Positions 17,729 to 28,671 of a DNA stretch of 64,000 bases are shown in pieces. This DNA comes from Bacillota bacterium (GTDB lineage: Bacteria > Bacillota > Limnochordia > Darwinibacteriales > DTU012): assembly GCA_012520795.1 (NCBI GenBank), contig JAAYNP010000117.1, forward strand, positions 1-64,000, read 5' to 3'. The translations under genes were made by a program, and so were the position numbers. The notes under the pieces were generated by a model, which saw nothing but the letters and a program-made list of their open reading frames with translations, was not told where the DNA came from and ran no database searches. Positions within the stretch are counted from its first letter, which is position 1. The number at the start of each line of letters is the position of its first letter.

Positions 17729-17750
17729 AAACCCCGGCCTCCGGGGTTTT
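17729..17750 (+). terminator. Rho-independent terminator after ctpA
   Basis: A 9-bp perfect stem (AAACCCCGG / CCGGGGTTT) with a CCT loop. The T tract is short, so partial read-through into the next gene, whose start lies only about 20 bases further on, is likely. Confidence 0.75.
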
Positions 17751-17771
17751 ATCTAAATGGAGGTTGGACTT

Positions 17772-19025
17772 GTGGGTAACTTGCCAAAGGTAATTGCTTT
17801 ATTGTTCAGGATGCTGCCTTTGATTCTATTGGATCCAGTCTATCTTATGCTCCTTTTGTTTTTGGGTTCGATAGTCTACAGTCAATACCGGCGGGTTTAC
17901 CTGATGCAGCAGCGGTTGTTTGGGCTCAACAGGGGCACTCCATGGAAAGAGACTGCGGTCAGCTTTGGCTATGGATTGCTGGGGGGCATTGCCGCCAGCG
18001 TTGTTTTTGTCATGCTGGGAATCACCTTGTCCAGTTCAGGAATCCTGTTTGTTTGGTTAACAGCTTTATTGCTGATGCTGTTCAATCCCCGGTTCATGTG
18101 TTTTGCCTATGCAGGGGGAATTGTAAGCCTTGTGCATTTGGTCTTCGGAGTCCCCAAGATTAATGTCACATCGATAATGGGCCTGGTGGGCGTGCTGCAC
18201 TTGGTAGAAGCTTTGTTGATCTTCTTAAACGGGCACCGCAACGCCATGCCTGTTTATATCCAGGATAGTGAGGGCAAGGTCGTGGGTGGGTTCAGCATGC
18301 AGCGGTTTTGGCCCCTGCCCTTCGTTGCCGTCCTGGCTAGTGTGGAGCCCATTTCAGCGCTGGAATCGGCAATTAGCATGCCTGACTGGTGGCCGCTTTT
18401 GCGTCCGGAGATTCTGATCCCGGCCGGCTTGACTCTGGTGTTCAGGATGTCACCAATTTTCGCCGGGCTGGGGTACAGCGATATTGCAATGTCCAGCCTT
18501 CCAGAATCCAAAGCCGCCTATGCAGCCCGGAACCTGTTTTTCTACAGCATAGCCCTTTTGGGCCTGACTTTTCTGGCGGACCGCTATCCTTATTTGAAGC
18601 TGATTCCCGTTTTGTTCGCTCCCTTGGGCCACGAATTTGTGATTCGCTTCGGGCAGCAGCGGGAGAAAAACCGGGCTTCGGTTTTCACCTACAACAACGG
18701 TGTAATGGTCCTGGATATTTACCCGAATTCGCCTGCGGCAATAATGGGCTTGTCAAGGGGGGATGTGATCCTGCAGATCAATGATATCAGCATTACCAGC
18801 CCGCAGCAGTTGATTTCCGAAATCGGCCCGTGGATCATTGATCCCATCCTTACTGTCCAGAATGTGATCGAAAAACGCCCGCCGCGCCAGATTAAGTTTA
18901 AAGGCAAGATTCCTCCCCTGGGGTTCATTCCGGTGCCGCAGCCGAACCAGTCGGTATACATGGTGATGCGCGAGACATGGCTGCTGCGCACCCTCAAGCA
19001 GTGGTGGCGGAATCTGAAGAGGTGA
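17772..19025 (+). CDS. PDZ-domain polytopic membrane protein (MinJ-like)
   Basis: 417 residues from GTG 17772, which has a TGGAGG site 8 bases upstream; an in-frame ATG at 17757 overlaps that site. About eight membrane helices in the first 290 residues are followed by a cytoplasmic or periplasmic PDZ domain (about 310-385: GVMVLDIYPNSPAAIMGLSRG, VILQINDISITSPQQL). PDZ membrane proteins downstream of ctpA are common in Bacillota; MinJ of B. subtilis links DivIVA to the Min system. Equivalence to MinJ is only by architecture and position, so no symbol is given. Confidence 0.7.
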   Translation: MGNLPKVIALLFRMLPLILLDPVYLMLLLFLGSIVYSQYRRVYLMQQRLFGLNRGTPWKETAVSFGYGLLGGIAASVVFVMLGITLSSSGILFVWLTALLLMLFNPRFMCFAYAGGIVSLVHLVFGVPKINVTSIMGLVGVLHLVEALLIFLNGHRNAMPVYIQDSEGKVVGGFSMQRFWPLPFVAVLASVEPISALESAISMPDWWPLLRPEILIPAGLTLVFRMSPIFAGLGYSDIAMSSLPESKAAYAARNLFFYSIALLGLTFLADRYPYLKLIPVLFAPLGHEFVIRFGQQREKNRASVFTYNNGVMVLDIYPNSPAAIMGLSRGDVILQINDISITSPQQLISEIGPWIIDPILTVQNVIEKRPPRQIKFKGKIPPLGFIPVPQPNQSVYMVMRETWLLRTLKQWWRNLKR

Positions 19026-19030
19026 GCCTG

Positions 19031-20557
19031 ATGCAGCAAAAACCATTGGTTAGACAATATCAGCTGAGAATTGCCTTGATTCTGGCGTGCTGCTGTTTAA
19101 GCATCACGTTGGTCTGGTTTTCCTTGCATAAGCTGGCTGCCGGTGTGGACTCCCCGGAAAAAACAGATGTCGGGCAGCCAGAAGTTGGGCAGGAGGGCGA
19201 GGATCCTTTTTTGGCCTTTGTGGACAAGCTTTCCTTTGTGGGGGAGCATTTGGATCAACAGGGTTATCTGCTCTTGGAAAGCTTGACTGACTCAACCAAG
19301 AACCTGGCGAAACACCTGATTGTTCCCACCAGTCCAGATCTGGAATTCACCGAGCTGATTACAGGCATTGCAGCGGAATTGGAGTTCCGCTATGGGTGGC
19401 CTGTGCGGATTGAATACCTCGCTGACGAGATTTCAGCCTGCATGGTGCTGAGGGTGCATGATCTGCCGGGCTGTGAAGCCGGCGTTCAAACTGCTGATGC
19501 CAAACCGGCAATCGATCAGCTGGACGAGAACAACAGCCTTCAACTGTGGATCAAACAGCTTTCTCCCGCTGATCAAAGAGGCGGCCTCAGGCCTAAGCTG
19601 GCGCTTGTGATCGATGACTGGGGCTACTCTTCCAGCTACACCGAATCATTCTTGCAGTACCCGTTTCCGCTTACTGTGGCGATCATCCCCCATTTGGCCG
19701 AATCATCCCGCCTGGCCCAACTGGCTTTCGCCAGCGGCCACGAAGTGATCCTCCATCAGCCGATGGAAGCCCTCAATGCCTATGTGGAACTTGGCGAAGG
19801 CGGGATTCTGGCATCAATGGGCGCTGACGAGATCAGGGAGCTTTTGGAAGCAAATATAGATCACCTGCCGATGATCGCCGGCGTTAATAACCATATGGGA
19901 TCGAAAGTCACTACAGATCCGGAGGTTATGGCCATCATACTGGAGATGCTCAAATCCAAGGGCTTGTATTTTCTGGACAGCTATACAACACCCTTGTCTA
20001 CAGCCGGCACAGTTGCTTCCAAGGTGGGGATTCCTTATGCAGTGAACAGCCTGTTTATCGACAATGTTAATGAAGTGGAAGCAGTAAAAACGCAGCTTAG
20101 GCGGATTATCCAGCAGGCGGGCCGCACCGGGTCAGCTGTCGCGATTGGCCACGTCCGTTCGGCAACAGTAGCTGCCGTCTGGGAGATGATTCCCGAGATT
20201 GTGGCTGCCGGGATTGACTTGGTACCGGTATCGCAGGTGCTGATCTACCCGGAACCGCAGGCAGAACCGGCGGAGGAACTGGCTGAGGAGCCAATTGAGG
20301 AACCGGCGGAGGAACTGGCTGAGGAACCGTCTGAGGCAGCTGCTGATGAACTGGCCACTATGGAAACCCGGGCTGAACTCGAACCGGATGCTCCTGCAAG
20401 CCCAGGCGGATCAGTGCAGGAGGAACCTGATCCGGCAGGGGACGATCGATACGTAAACGGTGTACCAAATGAACAGGAATATGAACAGGAAAATGAACGG
20501 CAGGGAGAGCAATTGGATGATTCCCCGGAGATCGGTGACGATGCGGCTGATTACTGA
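19031..20557 (+). CDS. Divergent polysaccharide deacetylase (YibQ/DUF610 family) with acidic repeat tail
   Basis: 508 residues from ATG 19031 (behind GAAGAGGTGAG; an upstream in-frame ATG lies inside the preceding gene). One N-terminal membrane helix, then a linker, then a polysaccharide-deacetylase-like barrel (about residues 180-400: [66 protein letters not shown]). The D-D and H-x-x-M-x residues resemble family PF04748, which sits beside envC in E. coli (yibQ). The last 90 residues are acidic and repetitive ([10 protein letters not shown] units), perhaps a wall-spanning spacer. Its substrate is unknown. It overlaps the convergent pyrophosphatase by 7 bases. Confidence 0.8.
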   Translation: MQQKPLVRQYQLRIALILACCCLSITLVWFSLHKLAAGVDSPEKTDVGQPEVGQEGEDPFLAFVDKLSFVGEHLDQQGYLLLESLTDSTKNLAKHLIVPTSPDLEFTELITGIAAELEFRYGWPVRIEYLADEISACMVLRVHDLPGCEAGVQTADAKPAIDQLDENNSLQLWIKQLSPADQRGGLRPKLALVIDDWGYSSSYTESFLQYPFPLTVAIIPHLAESSRLAQLAFASGHEVILHQPMEALNAYVELGEGGILASMGADEIRELLEANIDHLPMIAGVNNHMGSKVTTDPEVMAIILEMLKSKGLYFLDSYTTPLSTAGTVASKVGIPYAVNSLFIDNVNEVEAVKTQLRRIIQQAGRTGSAVAIGHVRSATVAAVWEMIPEIVAAGIDLVPVSQVLIYPEPQAEPAEELAEEPIEEPAEELAEEPSEAAADELATMETRAELEPDAPASPGGSVQEEPDPAGDDRYVNGVPNEQEYEQENERQGEQLDDSPEIGDDAADY

Positions 20558-21042
20558 TTGTTTGCGCTGCGGTAACTGGCGATGGCTTCTTCAATGACTT
20601 CACTGGCTGTCTGGCGCGGATGCCAGCTGCCGGTCCTGGTTTTCTTTTTCTCCAATTCTTTGTAAACCTGGAAAAAGTGGGTCACTTCGTGGAGCAGGTG
20701 TTCCGGCACATCATGGAGATCGTTGACCCAGTTCCATTGGGGATCCCGCACGGGTACACAAAGGATTTTTTTGTCGGGCCCCTTTTCGTCCCACATGTCA
20801 AACACTCCCACAGGCTTGGAGCGGATCATGCATCCTGGAAATGTGGCTTCACCCACCAGTACCAGGGCATCGAGGGGGTCGCCGTCTTCCGCCAGGGTTT
20901 CCGGGATGAATCCGTAGTCCGCAGGGTAATGGACTGCGGAGAAAAGCATCCGATCCAGGTAGAACAAGCCGTCTTCAGGGTTGTACTCATATTTGTTGCG
21001 GCTGCCCTTTGGGATTTCCACCATGACAAGGATTTCCTTCAT
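20551..21042 (-). CDS. ppa: Inorganic pyrophosphatase, family I
   Basis: 163 residues. It hydrolyses pyrophosphate in the cytoplasm with Mg2+. Active-site signatures: [13 protein letters not shown] at the N-terminus, and the Asp cluster [10 protein letters not shown] with [14 protein letters not shown] further on. Family I is typical of diderm bacteria; many Bacilli use family II instead. It is transcribed divergently from uvrB (135 bases apart) and converges on the deacetylase gene. Confidence 0.95.
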   Translation of the reverse strand: MKEILVMVEIPKGSRNKYEYNPEDGLFYLDRMLFSAVHYPADYGFIPETLAEDGDPLDALVLVGEATFPGCMIRSKPVGVFDMWDEKGPDKKILCVPVRDPQWNWVNDLHDVPEHLLHEVTHFFQVYKELEKKKTRTGSWHPRQTASEVIEEAIASYRSANNQ

Positions 21043-21066
21043 GTATTCTCATCCTTTCATCTATGG

Positions 21067-21072
21067 TATAAT
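21067..21072 (+). promoter_or_regulatory. Extended -10 promoter of uvrB
   Basis: TATGGTATAAT: a perfect TATAAT with the TG extension, 106 bases before the uvrB start. No good -35 is visible, as is common for extended -10 promoters. It lies immediately in front of the divergently transcribed ppa start. Confidence 0.55.
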
Positions 21073-21119
21073 AGCAATTGCTTCAGTAAGTATTTCAAGA
21101 AGGAAAATGAAAATTCATG

Positions 21120-21148
21120 CGGACATATGTACGGAGAACGCATGTCCG
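21120..21148 (+). promoter_or_regulatory. Two tandem LexA (SOS) box-like sites upstream of uvrB
   Basis: CGGACATATGTACG (21120-21133) and AGAACGCATGTCCG (21135-21148). The Gram-positive SOS consensus is CGAAC-N4-GTTCG; each site departs from it at two of the ten arm positions. uvrBA is a LexA target in B. subtilis, so LexA repression of this uvrBAC operon is likely. Both boxes lie about 40 bases or more after the -10, in the leader, so they would act by roadblock. Confidence 0.55.
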
Positions 21149-21177
21149 GCTTCGTCGGGCAGGAAAGAGGGGAAACG

Positions 21178-23169
21178 ATGGAATCAAGGCCATTTCATGT
21201 TACGGCACCATTTGAGCCTGCCGGGGATCAGCCGCAGGCCATTGCCAAACTGGCCGAAGGCATCAAAGGCGGCTTGCGGGCCCAGACTTTGCTCGGGGTT
21301 ACCGGTTCGGGGAAAACTTATACCATGGCCAAGGTAATTGAGGCTGCGCAAAAGCCAACGCTGGTGATTGCCCATAACAAGACCTTGGCTGCCCAGCTGT
21401 GCAATGAATTCCGGGAGTTTTTTCTCCACAATGCGGTGCACTATTTTGTCAGCTATTACGATTATTACCAGCCGGAGGCCTATGTACCCCAAAGCGACAC
21501 CTATATTGAAAAAGACGCTTCGATCAATGATGAGATTGACCGGCTACGCCACGCAGCAACCAGTGCGCTGCTGCAGCGCCGCGATGTAGTTATTGTTGCC
21601 AGTGTTTCCTGTATCTATGGCTTGGGTTCTCCGGAGGATTACATTGGCCTCACTTTGTCCCTGAAAAGTGGCGAATTCCGGGACCGGGACCATATCCTGC
21701 GCCGCCTGGTGGGGATCCAGTATGACCGCAACGACATCGGTTTTCAACGGGGAACCTTCAGGGTGCGGGGTGATGTGATTGAGATTATCCCGGCCTACAG
21801 CGACAATGTTGTCCGGATAGAGCTGTTTGGTGACGAGGTGGAGCGGATTCTGGAATTGGACCCCATTACAGGGGAAGTGCTGGCGGAAAATGAAGAAATC
21901 ATGATCTATCCCGCTTCCCACTTCGTAACGTCAAAGAAGAAACTGAAACGGGCGATCAAGTCCATTGAGCTGGAGCTTGAGGAACAGTTGCAGAAGCTGA
22001 AGGCAGAAAACAAACTTCTGGAAGCCCAGCGGTTGGAGCAGCGGACCCGCTATGATCTGGAGATGCTGACCCAGATGGGTTATTGTCAGGGGATCGAAAA
22101 CTACTCCCGCCACCTCTCGGGCCGGGCTTCCGGGGAAATGCCTTCCACTCTTCTGGATTATTTCCCCAAGGACTTCCTCTTATTTATTGACGAATCGCAT
22201 GTGACCATTCCCCAGATACGGGGCATGTACCACGGGGATCGGTCACGGAAGGAAACCTTGGTGAAATACGGGTTCCGCCTGCCGTCGGCACTGGATAACC
22301 GGCCGCTGACTTTTCCCGAGTTTGAGGGCCATATCAATCAGGTGATCTTTGTATCGGCGACACCCGGGCCATACGAAATCGAGCATGAACAGCAGCGGGT
22401 GGAACAGATCTTAAGGCCTACGGGCTTGGTGGATCCCGAGATTGCTGTCCGCCCGGTTAAGGGCCAGATCGACGACCTTTTGGATGAAATTGAGAAGACC
22501 GTTGCCCGCAATGAGCGGGTCTTGGTCACCACTCTGACCAAGAAAATGGCGGAAGACTTAACAGATTACCTGGCGGACGTGGGGATTAAGGTGCGCTATC
22601 TCCACTCGGACATTGAGACTCTGGACCGGGTGGAGATTTTAAGGGATCTCCGCACAGGCGAATTTGATGTCCTGGTCGGCATCAACCTGCTGCGGGAAGG
22701 CCTGGATCTGCCGGAAGTATCTTTGGTGGCAATCCTGGATGCGGACAAGGAGGGTTTTCTCCGTTCAGAACGATCATTGATTCAGACCATCGGGCGGGCC
22801 GCCCGGAATGTCAACGGCCGGGTGGTGATGTACGCCGACACCATCACCAAATCGATGGAAATCGCCATTTCTGAGACGAATCGCCGCCGCAGGCTGCAGA
22901 TGGAGTACAATGCAAAGCATGGAATCACTCCCCAGACAATCCAGAAAGAAGTCAAAGATATTGTCCAGGCTGTCCGGGCAGCGGAAGACAGCCCTGATTA
23001 CCAGGTGGATCTGGTGCCGGACAAAGCCACGTTAAAAGAGATTGCCAGCCACATTAAAGATTTGGAAAAGCAGATGTTCCAGGCCGCAAATGAACTGGAG
23101 TTTGAGCTCGCGGCCCAGCTTAGAGATCGGATCAAAGAATTGCGTCAGGAAGCGGGGTTAACCGATTGA
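21178..23169 (+). CDS. uvrB: Excinuclease ABC subunit UvrB
   Basis: 663 residues from ATG 21178 (after GAGGGGAAACG); the frame is open upstream but that part contains the leader and SOS boxes. UvrB verifies DNA damage handed over by UvrA and recruits UvrC. Visible: Walker [13 protein letters not shown], the beta-hairpin [24 protein letters not shown] box [11 protein letters not shown], helicase motifs [18 protein letters not shown] and QTIGRAARN, and the C-terminal UvrC-binding UVR helix pair at about 625-660. Its stop overlaps the uvrA TTG start. Confidence 0.98.
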   Translation: MESRPFHVTAPFEPAGDQPQAIAKLAEGIKGGLRAQTLLGVTGSGKTYTMAKVIEAAQKPTLVIAHNKTLAAQLCNEFREFFLHNAVHYFVSYYDYYQPEAYVPQSDTYIEKDASINDEIDRLRHAATSALLQRRDVVIVASVSCIYGLGSPEDYIGLTLSLKSGEFRDRDHILRRLVGIQYDRNDIGFQRGTFRVRGDVIEIIPAYSDNVVRIELFGDEVERILELDPITGEVLAENEEIMIYPASHFVTSKKKLKRAIKSIELELEEQLQKLKAENKLLEAQRLEQRTRYDLEMLTQMGYCQGIENYSRHLSGRASGEMPSTLLDYFPKDFLLFIDESHVTIPQIRGMYHGDRSRKETLVKYGFRLPSALDNRPLTFPEFEGHINQVIFVSATPGPYEIEHEQQRVEQILRPTGLVDPEIAVRPVKGQIDDLLDEIEKTVARNERVLVTTLTKKMAEDLTDYLADVGIKVRYLHSDIETLDRVEILRDLRTGEFDVLVGINLLREGLDLPEVSLVAILDADKEGFLRSERSLIQTIGRAARNVNGRVVMYADTITKSMEIAISETNRRRRLQMEYNAKHGITPQTIQKEVKDIVQAVRAAEDSPDYQVDLVPDKATLKEIASHIKDLEKQMFQAANELEFELAAQLRDRIKELRQEAGLTD

Positions 23170-26018
23170 GTCTGGATAAGATTATCATCAAGGGAGCAAG
23201 GCAGCATAATTTGAAGAGCATAGATGTGGAGATTCCCAGGGATAAACTGGTCGTGATTACTGGTCTGTCCGGCTCGGGGAAATCATCATTGGCTTTTGAT
23301 ACCATATACGCCGAAGGCCAACGGCGCTACGTTGAATCCCTGTCCGCCTATGCCCGCCAGTTTCTGGGGCAGATGGACAAGCCGGATGTCGATTCCATAG
23401 AAGGACTGTCGCCGGCCATTTCAATAGACCAGCGCTCAACGAGCCGCAACCCCCGCTCCACTGTGGGGACGATCACCGAGGTCTACGATTACCTGCGCCT
23501 GCTGTATGCGAGGGTGGGCAAGCCTCACTGCCCCAACTGCGGCAAGCCGATCAGCCGCCAGTCAATACAGCAGATCGTCGATCAGCTCCTTTCTCTGGCG
23601 GAAGGCACTCGGCTGCAGATCCTGGCACCGGTGATCAGGGGCCGCAAAGGTGAACACCGCAAGGTTTTGGAAGGCATCCGCAAGGACGGGTTTGTCCGGA
23701 TCCGGGTTGACGGGGAACCGCGTGAAGTAACCGATGAGTTTGATTTGGACAAAAACAAGAAGCATACGATTGAGATCGTTGTTGACCGGATTATCATCCG
23801 CCCGAACATTACAACTAGGCTCACCGATTCAATCGAGACAGCTCTCCGTTACGGCAGCGGAGTGGTTGTGGTCGATGTAATCGGCCGGGAAGAACTGCTG
23901 TTCAGTGAGAATTTCGCCTGTGCCGACTGCGGCATCTCCATGGAAGAGCTGACCCCGAGGATGTTTTCTTTCAACAGCCCATACGGAGCCTGCCCCGCCT
24001 GTGACGGGCTGGGCCGCAAGCTGGAGTTGGACCCCGACTTGATTCTCGATAGGGATTTGTCGATCAATTCCGGGGCTTTGATCCCATGGCGCGGCAGCAA
24101 GAGCCAGTGGCTTGCGTCCATTTTGGCTGCTGTCTGCAGAGAATACGGCATTGATCCTGATCAGCCCCTTAAAGCCCTTTCCAAAGAAAGCATAGGTCTT
24201 CTCCTCAACGGTGCGGCAAAGCCGGTCCATTTCGAATATACCAACCGCCACGGCAGGAAGCGGATCTATGAGGCAGCCTACGAAGGCCTGATTCCATACC
24301 TCAACCGGCGCTACAGGGAAAGCTCTTCCGATTGGGTCCGGCAGGAATTGGAACAGTACATGAGTGAACGGGAGTGTGCCACCTGCCAAGGCAGAAGGCT
24401 CCGGCCTGAAGTGCTGGCTGTCACCGTTGGTGGCCTGAACATCATGGAGGTGTCGGCATTACCCGTATGCGGCAGCTTGGATTTCTTCGGAAAGCTGAAG
24501 CTGGCGCCGCGGGATCAGCTGATTGCCAATCAGGTCCTGAAGGAAATCAGTGAAAGATTGAGCTTCCTGAACAACGTAGGTTTGGGTTATCTCACTTTGG
24601 ACCGGGCGGCCGCCACGCTGTCCGGCGGCGAGTCACAGCGGATCCGTTTGGCGACTCAGATTGGCTCAAGCCTCATGGGTGTGCTGTACATTCTGGATGA
24701 GCCGAGCATCGGTCTGCACCAGCGGGATAACAAACGGCTGTTGGATGCCTTGAAACGGCTGCGGGATCTCGGCAATACGCTCATTGTTGTTGAGCATGAT
24801 CACGAGACGATGCAGGCGGCGGATTGGATCATCGACATCGGCCCCGGCGCGGGGGCCAACGGGGGCCAGATTGTGGCCACCGGTGATTATGCTGCCATTT
24901 GCCGGGCTGAGGAATCCCTGACCGGGCAGTATTTGTCCGGAAAACGGCAGATTCCAGTCCCCAGAGTCAGGCGCAAGCCGAACGGCAAGACGGTGAAGGT
25001 GATTGGAGCGAGAGAAAACAACCTCCGCAGTATTGATGTGGAGGTTCCCCTGGGGATGTTTATCTGTGTCACCGGTGTATCCGGTTCGGGCAAGAGCACC
25101 TTGGTCAATGAGATTCTCTACAAACGGCTCGCGCATGAGCTGCACCGCAGCTCGGAAAGACCGGGCGCCCATGATCAGGTTGAAGGAATCGAATACCTTG
25201 ATAAAGTGATCAATATTGATCAATCGCCGATTGGCAGGACACCCCGTTCAAACCCTGCTACTTACACCGGAGCCTTCGACGGGATCCGGGAGCTGTATGC
25301 CATGACTCCTGAGGCAAAAATCCGGGGCTACAAGCCCGGCCGGTTTTCCTTCAATGTCAAGGGAGGCCGCTGCGAGGCCTGCCGCGGTGACGGGATTATC
25401 AAGATCGAGATGCATTTTTTGCCGGATGTGTATGTACCATGTGAAGTGTGCAAAGGCAAACGCTATAACCGGGAAACACTGGAAGTCCGCTATAAGAGCA
25501 AATCTATTGCGGATGTATTGGAAATGACTGTGGATGAAGCGGTGAGTTTTTTTGAGCCGATCCCCAAGGTTTATCGCAAACTGAATACCCTTAAGGATGT
25601 GGGTTTAGGGTATATCAGGCTTGGCCAGCCGGCGACCCAACTGTCGGGTGGAGAAGCTCAGCGGGTGAAGCTGGCGACGGAACTCAGCCGCCGCAGCAAC
25701 GGCAGGACGCTTTACATCCTTGACGAGCCTACCACCGGCCTTCATTTTGAAGATATCCGCAGGCTTTTACAGGTGCTGCAGCGGTTGGTGGACAGCGGCG
25801 ATACAGTGTTGGTGATTGAACACAACCTGGATGTGATCAAGACTGCCGACTTTATCATCGATCTTGGCCCGGAAGGGGGAAATGGCGGCGGTACTGTAGT
25901 GGCCACCGGGACTCCGGAAGAGGTTGCCGGACATCCCCATTCATATACCGGCCAGTTTTTGAAACCACTTCTGCAAAAGCACAGAGAGGAGAGCTATGAA
26001 CTTACAAGAGAAGCTTAA
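23166..26018 (+). CDS. uvrA: Excinuclease ABC subunit UvrA
   Basis: 950 residues, TTG start overlapping the uvrB stop. A dimeric ABC-type ATPase that finds bulky DNA lesions. Two nucleotide-binding sites are present (Walker [13 protein letters not shown] and [12 protein letters not shown]; signatures [12 protein letters not shown] and [12 protein letters not shown]). Zinc-finger cysteine pairs are CPNCGKP, CADCG/CPACDG and [17 protein letters not shown]. Full length and canonical. It overlaps uvrC by 23 bases, so uvrBAC forms one tightly packed operon. Confidence 0.98.
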   Translation: MSLDKIIIKGARQHNLKSIDVEIPRDKLVVITGLSGSGKSSLAFDTIYAEGQRRYVESLSAYARQFLGQMDKPDVDSIEGLSPAISIDQRSTSRNPRSTVGTITEVYDYLRLLYARVGKPHCPNCGKPISRQSIQQIVDQLLSLAEGTRLQILAPVIRGRKGEHRKVLEGIRKDGFVRIRVDGEPREVTDEFDLDKNKKHTIEIVVDRIIIRPNITTRLTDSIETALRYGSGVVVVDVIGREELLFSENFACADCGISMEELTPRMFSFNSPYGACPACDGLGRKLELDPDLILDRDLSINSGALIPWRGSKSQWLASILAAVCREYGIDPDQPLKALSKESIGLLLNGAAKPVHFEYTNRHGRKRIYEAAYEGLIPYLNRRYRESSSDWVRQELEQYMSERECATCQGRRLRPEVLAVTVGGLNIMEVSALPVCGSLDFFGKLKLAPRDQLIANQVLKEISERLSFLNNVGLGYLTLDRAAATLSGGESQRIRLATQIGSSLMGVLYILDEPSIGLHQRDNKRLLDALKRLRDLGNTLIVVEHDHETMQAADWIIDIGPGAGANGGQIVATGDYAAICRAEESLTGQYLSGKRQIPVPRVRRKPNGKTVKVIGARENNLRSIDVEVPLGMFICVTGVSGSGKSTLVNEILYKRLAHELHRSSERPGAHDQVEGIEYLDKVINIDQSPIGRTPRSNPATYTGAFDGIRELYAMTPEAKIRGYKPGRFSFNVKGGRCEACRGDGIIKIEMHFLPDVYVPCEVCKGKRYNRETLEVRYKSKSIADVLEMTVDEAVSFFEPIPKVYRKLNTLKDVGLGYIRLGQPATQLSGGEAQRVKLATELSRRSNGRTLYILDEPTTGLHFEDIRRLLQVLQRLVDSGDTVLVIEHNLDVIKTADFIIDLGPEGGNGGGTVVATGTPEEVAGHPHSYTGQFLKPLLQKHREESYELTREA

Positions 26019-27834
26019 GCACTTGCCCGCAAAACCGGGAGTCTATCTTATGAAGGCAAAAGACGGCCAGATTCTCTATGTGGGCAAGGCTGTGAATTTG
26101 CGCAATCGAGTGAGATCATACTTCCAAAAGAAGAAACACCCATCGCCCCGCATCCGCCTGTTGGTGGAACAGGTGGCGGATCTAGAATATATTGTCACCG
26201 ATTCCGAGCTTGAGGCCCTAATTCTGGAAAACAACCTGATCAAGGAGCACTCGCCTTGGTTTAATGTCCGGTTAAAGGATGACAAGACCTATCCATACAT
26301 TAAAGTCACAGTCAATGAAGACTTCCCCCGGGTGCTTTTGGTGCGGAAAAGGTTAAAGGACGGAGCCCGCTATTACGGGCCTTACACCAATGCGGCAGCA
26401 GTGCGGGATACGATTAGGGTGCTGCAGAGGCTGTTTCAGATCCGCACCTGCGGCAAAGAGATCCAAGAAGGCCAACAGGACCGGCCTTGCCTGAATTATC
26501 ATATCGGGCGCTGTGCCGGGCCTTGTGCCCGCTTGATCAGCAAAGCTGATTACCAGGGCATTGTGGATGAAGTGTGCCTGTTTCTGGAAGGCAGGCATGA
26601 ACGGTTGATTCCCAGCTTGAAGGCGAGGATGATGCAGGCCAGCGCTGAACTGAAGTTCGAACAGGCTGCCAGGCTCCGGGACCGAATCGCCAGTTTGGAG
26701 CAGATTGTGGCCAGACAGAAAATTGTTGCCCCTCAGGAAATCGACCAGGATCTGTTCGGGCTTGCCCGGGACGAAGATTTGGCTTGCGCCCAGGTTTTCT
26801 TCGTCCGGGGAGGGAAACTGATTGGCCGGGAGCATTTCATCCTCGACTGCAGCCTTGACGATTCCTCCAGCGAAATCTTGACGGCCTTTATCAAGCAGTA
26901 TTACACGGACCAAGCCATGATTCCCAAAGAAGTGCTCACCAGTGGAGAGTTGACTGAAACAGATCTGTTAAGTCGGTGGCTGAGCGAACTGCGGGGCAGC
27001 AAAGTGTACTTCCATCATCCGAAGCGGGGTGCAAAGAAGGCACTAATCGATATGGTTACCGCCAATGCTCAGGAGGTGCTGGACGTGCTCCGGTCCCGGG
27101 AGGAACAGAAGGCGAAGGCCATTACCAGGGGGTTGTGGGAACTGGCGCACCTGGTGGGGCTGGAAGAGCCGCCTCGGCGCATTGAAGCTTTCGATATCTC
27201 CAATATCCAAAGCAGCCACATAGTAGCCTCGATGGTGGTGATGATTGACGGCACTGCGGCCAAGGATCACTACCGGCGCTTCAAGATCCAGTCAGTGGAA
27301 AGCGCCCCCAACGATTACCTGGCCATGCAGGAAGTAATCCGCCGCCGTTTCACCAGGGGGCTGCGGGAACAGCAGGGGGAAATGGAGACAACATCCTTCA
27401 GCGACTTTCCCGACCTGGTCTTGATCGACGGCGGCAAAGGGCAGTTGAGTTCAGCCGCTGCCGCCCGGGATGAACTGGGGCTGACGATTCCCTTTATCAG
27501 CCTGGCGGAACGGAATGAGGAAGTGTATCTTGAAGGCAAGGCCGCTCCCGTGATCCTGCCGCCGGAATCCCAGGGATTGCACCTGGTCCAGCGGATCCGG
27601 GATGAAGCGCACCGCTTCGCCCTGGCCTATCATCGGCAATTGAGGGGTAAGGATGGGCGGAAATCGATCCTGGATCAAATTCCCGGTGTGGGGCCCAAAC
27701 GCAAAAAAGCGCTGCTGAAGCATTTCGGCAGCGTCAAAAAGATTAGAGCGGCAACCGTGGAACAGCTGCAGGATGTGGAGGGCATCGACCGGAAGCTGGC
27801 GGAGGAGATTTACCAGTATATGCATGAAGAGTGA
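25996..27834 (+). CDS. uvrC: Excinuclease ABC subunit UvrC
   Basis: 612 residues. It makes the two incisions around a lesion. Domains in order: GIY-YIG nuclease (residues 10-95, [20 protein letters not shown]), Cys-rich region ([26 protein letters not shown]), UVR helices (about 200-235), RNase H-like 5' nuclease ([34 protein letters not shown]) and a C-terminal tandem helix-hairpin-helix ([19 protein letters not shown]). All are intact. A strong terminator follows. Confidence 0.98.
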   Translation: MNLQEKLKHLPAKPGVYLMKAKDGQILYVGKAVNLRNRVRSYFQKKKHPSPRIRLLVEQVADLEYIVTDSELEALILENNLIKEHSPWFNVRLKDDKTYPYIKVTVNEDFPRVLLVRKRLKDGARYYGPYTNAAAVRDTIRVLQRLFQIRTCGKEIQEGQQDRPCLNYHIGRCAGPCARLISKADYQGIVDEVCLFLEGRHERLIPSLKARMMQASAELKFEQAARLRDRIASLEQIVARQKIVAPQEIDQDLFGLARDEDLACAQVFFVRGGKLIGREHFILDCSLDDSSSEILTAFIKQYYTDQAMIPKEVLTSGELTETDLLSRWLSELRGSKVYFHHPKRGAKKALIDMVTANAQEVLDVLRSREEQKAKAITRGLWELAHLVGLEEPPRRIEAFDISNIQSSHIVASMVVMIDGTAAKDHYRRFKIQSVESAPNDYLAMQEVIRRRFTRGLREQQGEMETTSFSDFPDLVLIDGGKGQLSSAAAARDELGLTIPFISLAERNEEVYLEGKAAPVILPPESQGLHLVQRIRDEAHRFALAYHRQLRGKDGRKSILDQIPGVGPKRKKALLKHFGSVKKIRAATVEQLQDVEGIDRKLAEEIYQYMHEE

Positions 27835-27858
27835 AAGGCAGTTGCTTAAAAAAACATC

Positions 27859-27891
27859 GGCGCTCTTTTAAGCTGCAAAAGAGCGCCTTTT
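27859..27891 (+). terminator. Strong terminator of uvrBAC (may serve both strands)
   Basis: An 11-bp perfect stem GGCGCTCTTTT / AAAAGAGCGCC with a 7-base loop and a T run. The A-rich 5' side means it could also stop the convergent minus-strand transcript from 28.6 kb. Confidence 0.9.
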
Positions 27892-27901
27892 CATTCTGCC
27901 G

Positions 27902-28651
27902 TTAAAACTTGTAGCTGACTCCAATCTGGAGCCCGCCTGAGGTAAAGGTGTTTCTGTTGATCGTGAAGCCATCCGAAACCTCAATCTCATGTACGGTCGT
28001 CCTGGTTCCTCCATACTCTGCCCGGATCACCCAGCGATCATTGAGGTCGTATTCGGCAGTCACAAGATAACCGTATTTTGAGCCGCCGGTGTCTTTGATG
28101 TAGCCCTTGACGCGATAACTCCAATTATACCACGGCGCAGCCTGGATCAGTGCCTTCACTGTCACTTTGTCCAAGACGTAGAAATTCACTTGTGATGCTG
28201 CTATGAATCCGCTGCCTTCCAGCCACACATAGTTGATCAGCTCGCCGTTTTGCTCGACCAGGTTTTTGAAGAAATTGTGGACAAAATGATAACCGATACC
28301 TCCATAAATGCTCATCGGGTCATCCTGGAAAAACTGGTAGAGCAGTACGGCCTGAGTATAATCGGCTGATAGAGAAGCATTCTCTGCCAAGGTGGGATTG
28401 CTGGTTTTGGGGGCGTTCCCCAATGCGTGATCAATCAACAGGACCAGATCAGACGTTGGCTCTACCTTACCTTTGATCGCCAATTCCCATGTGCTGATGG
28501 TTTGCGGCTCACCATTGTCGAAGAGATGATCGAAGTGTATGGTATTGAGATGGAAATCAGCACCAAAGGTGGTATTGTAGTTGTTCTGGGCTGATCCCGC
28601 GTTTGCCATCAAAAACAGGCCTGCGATTAGACAGATAACGATTTTCTTCAT
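27902..28651 (-). CDS. Secreted beta-barrel-like protein, putative outer-membrane protein
   Basis: 249 residues, family not recognised. The N-terminus is a classical signal peptide (MKKIVICLIAGLFLMANAGSAQ, cleavage after GSA). The mature part alternates short amphipathic strands with turns (YGGIGYHFVHNFF, YLVTAEYDLNDRWVIRAEYG) and ends GGLQIGVSYKF. A terminal phenylalanine with alternating hydrophobics is the C-terminal beta-signal of outer-membrane barrels read by BamA. That is unusual for monoderm Bacillota. It starts 20 bases after the subtilase gene and has its own AAGGAGG site, so it is probably cotranscribed. Confidence 0.6.
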   Translation of the reverse strand: MKKIVICLIAGLFLMANAGSAQNNYNTTFGADFHLNTIHFDHLFDNGEPQTISTWELAIKGKVEPTSDLVLLIDHALGNAPKTSNPTLAENASLSADYTQAVLLYQFFQDDPMSIYGGIGYHFVHNFFKNLVEQNGELINYVWLEGSGFIAASQVNFYVLDKVTVKALIQAAPWYNWSYRVKGYIKDTGGSKYGYLVTAEYDLNDRWVIRAEYGGTRTTVHEIEVSDGFTINRNTFTSGGLQIGVSYKF

Positions 28652-28671
28652 TGTTTAACCTCCTTGCGACC

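Noticed and set aside
20620-21177. Long N-terminal extension of uvrB
   Set aside because: The frame is open but runs antisense through ppa, the promoter and the SOS boxes; UvrB homology starts at 21178.
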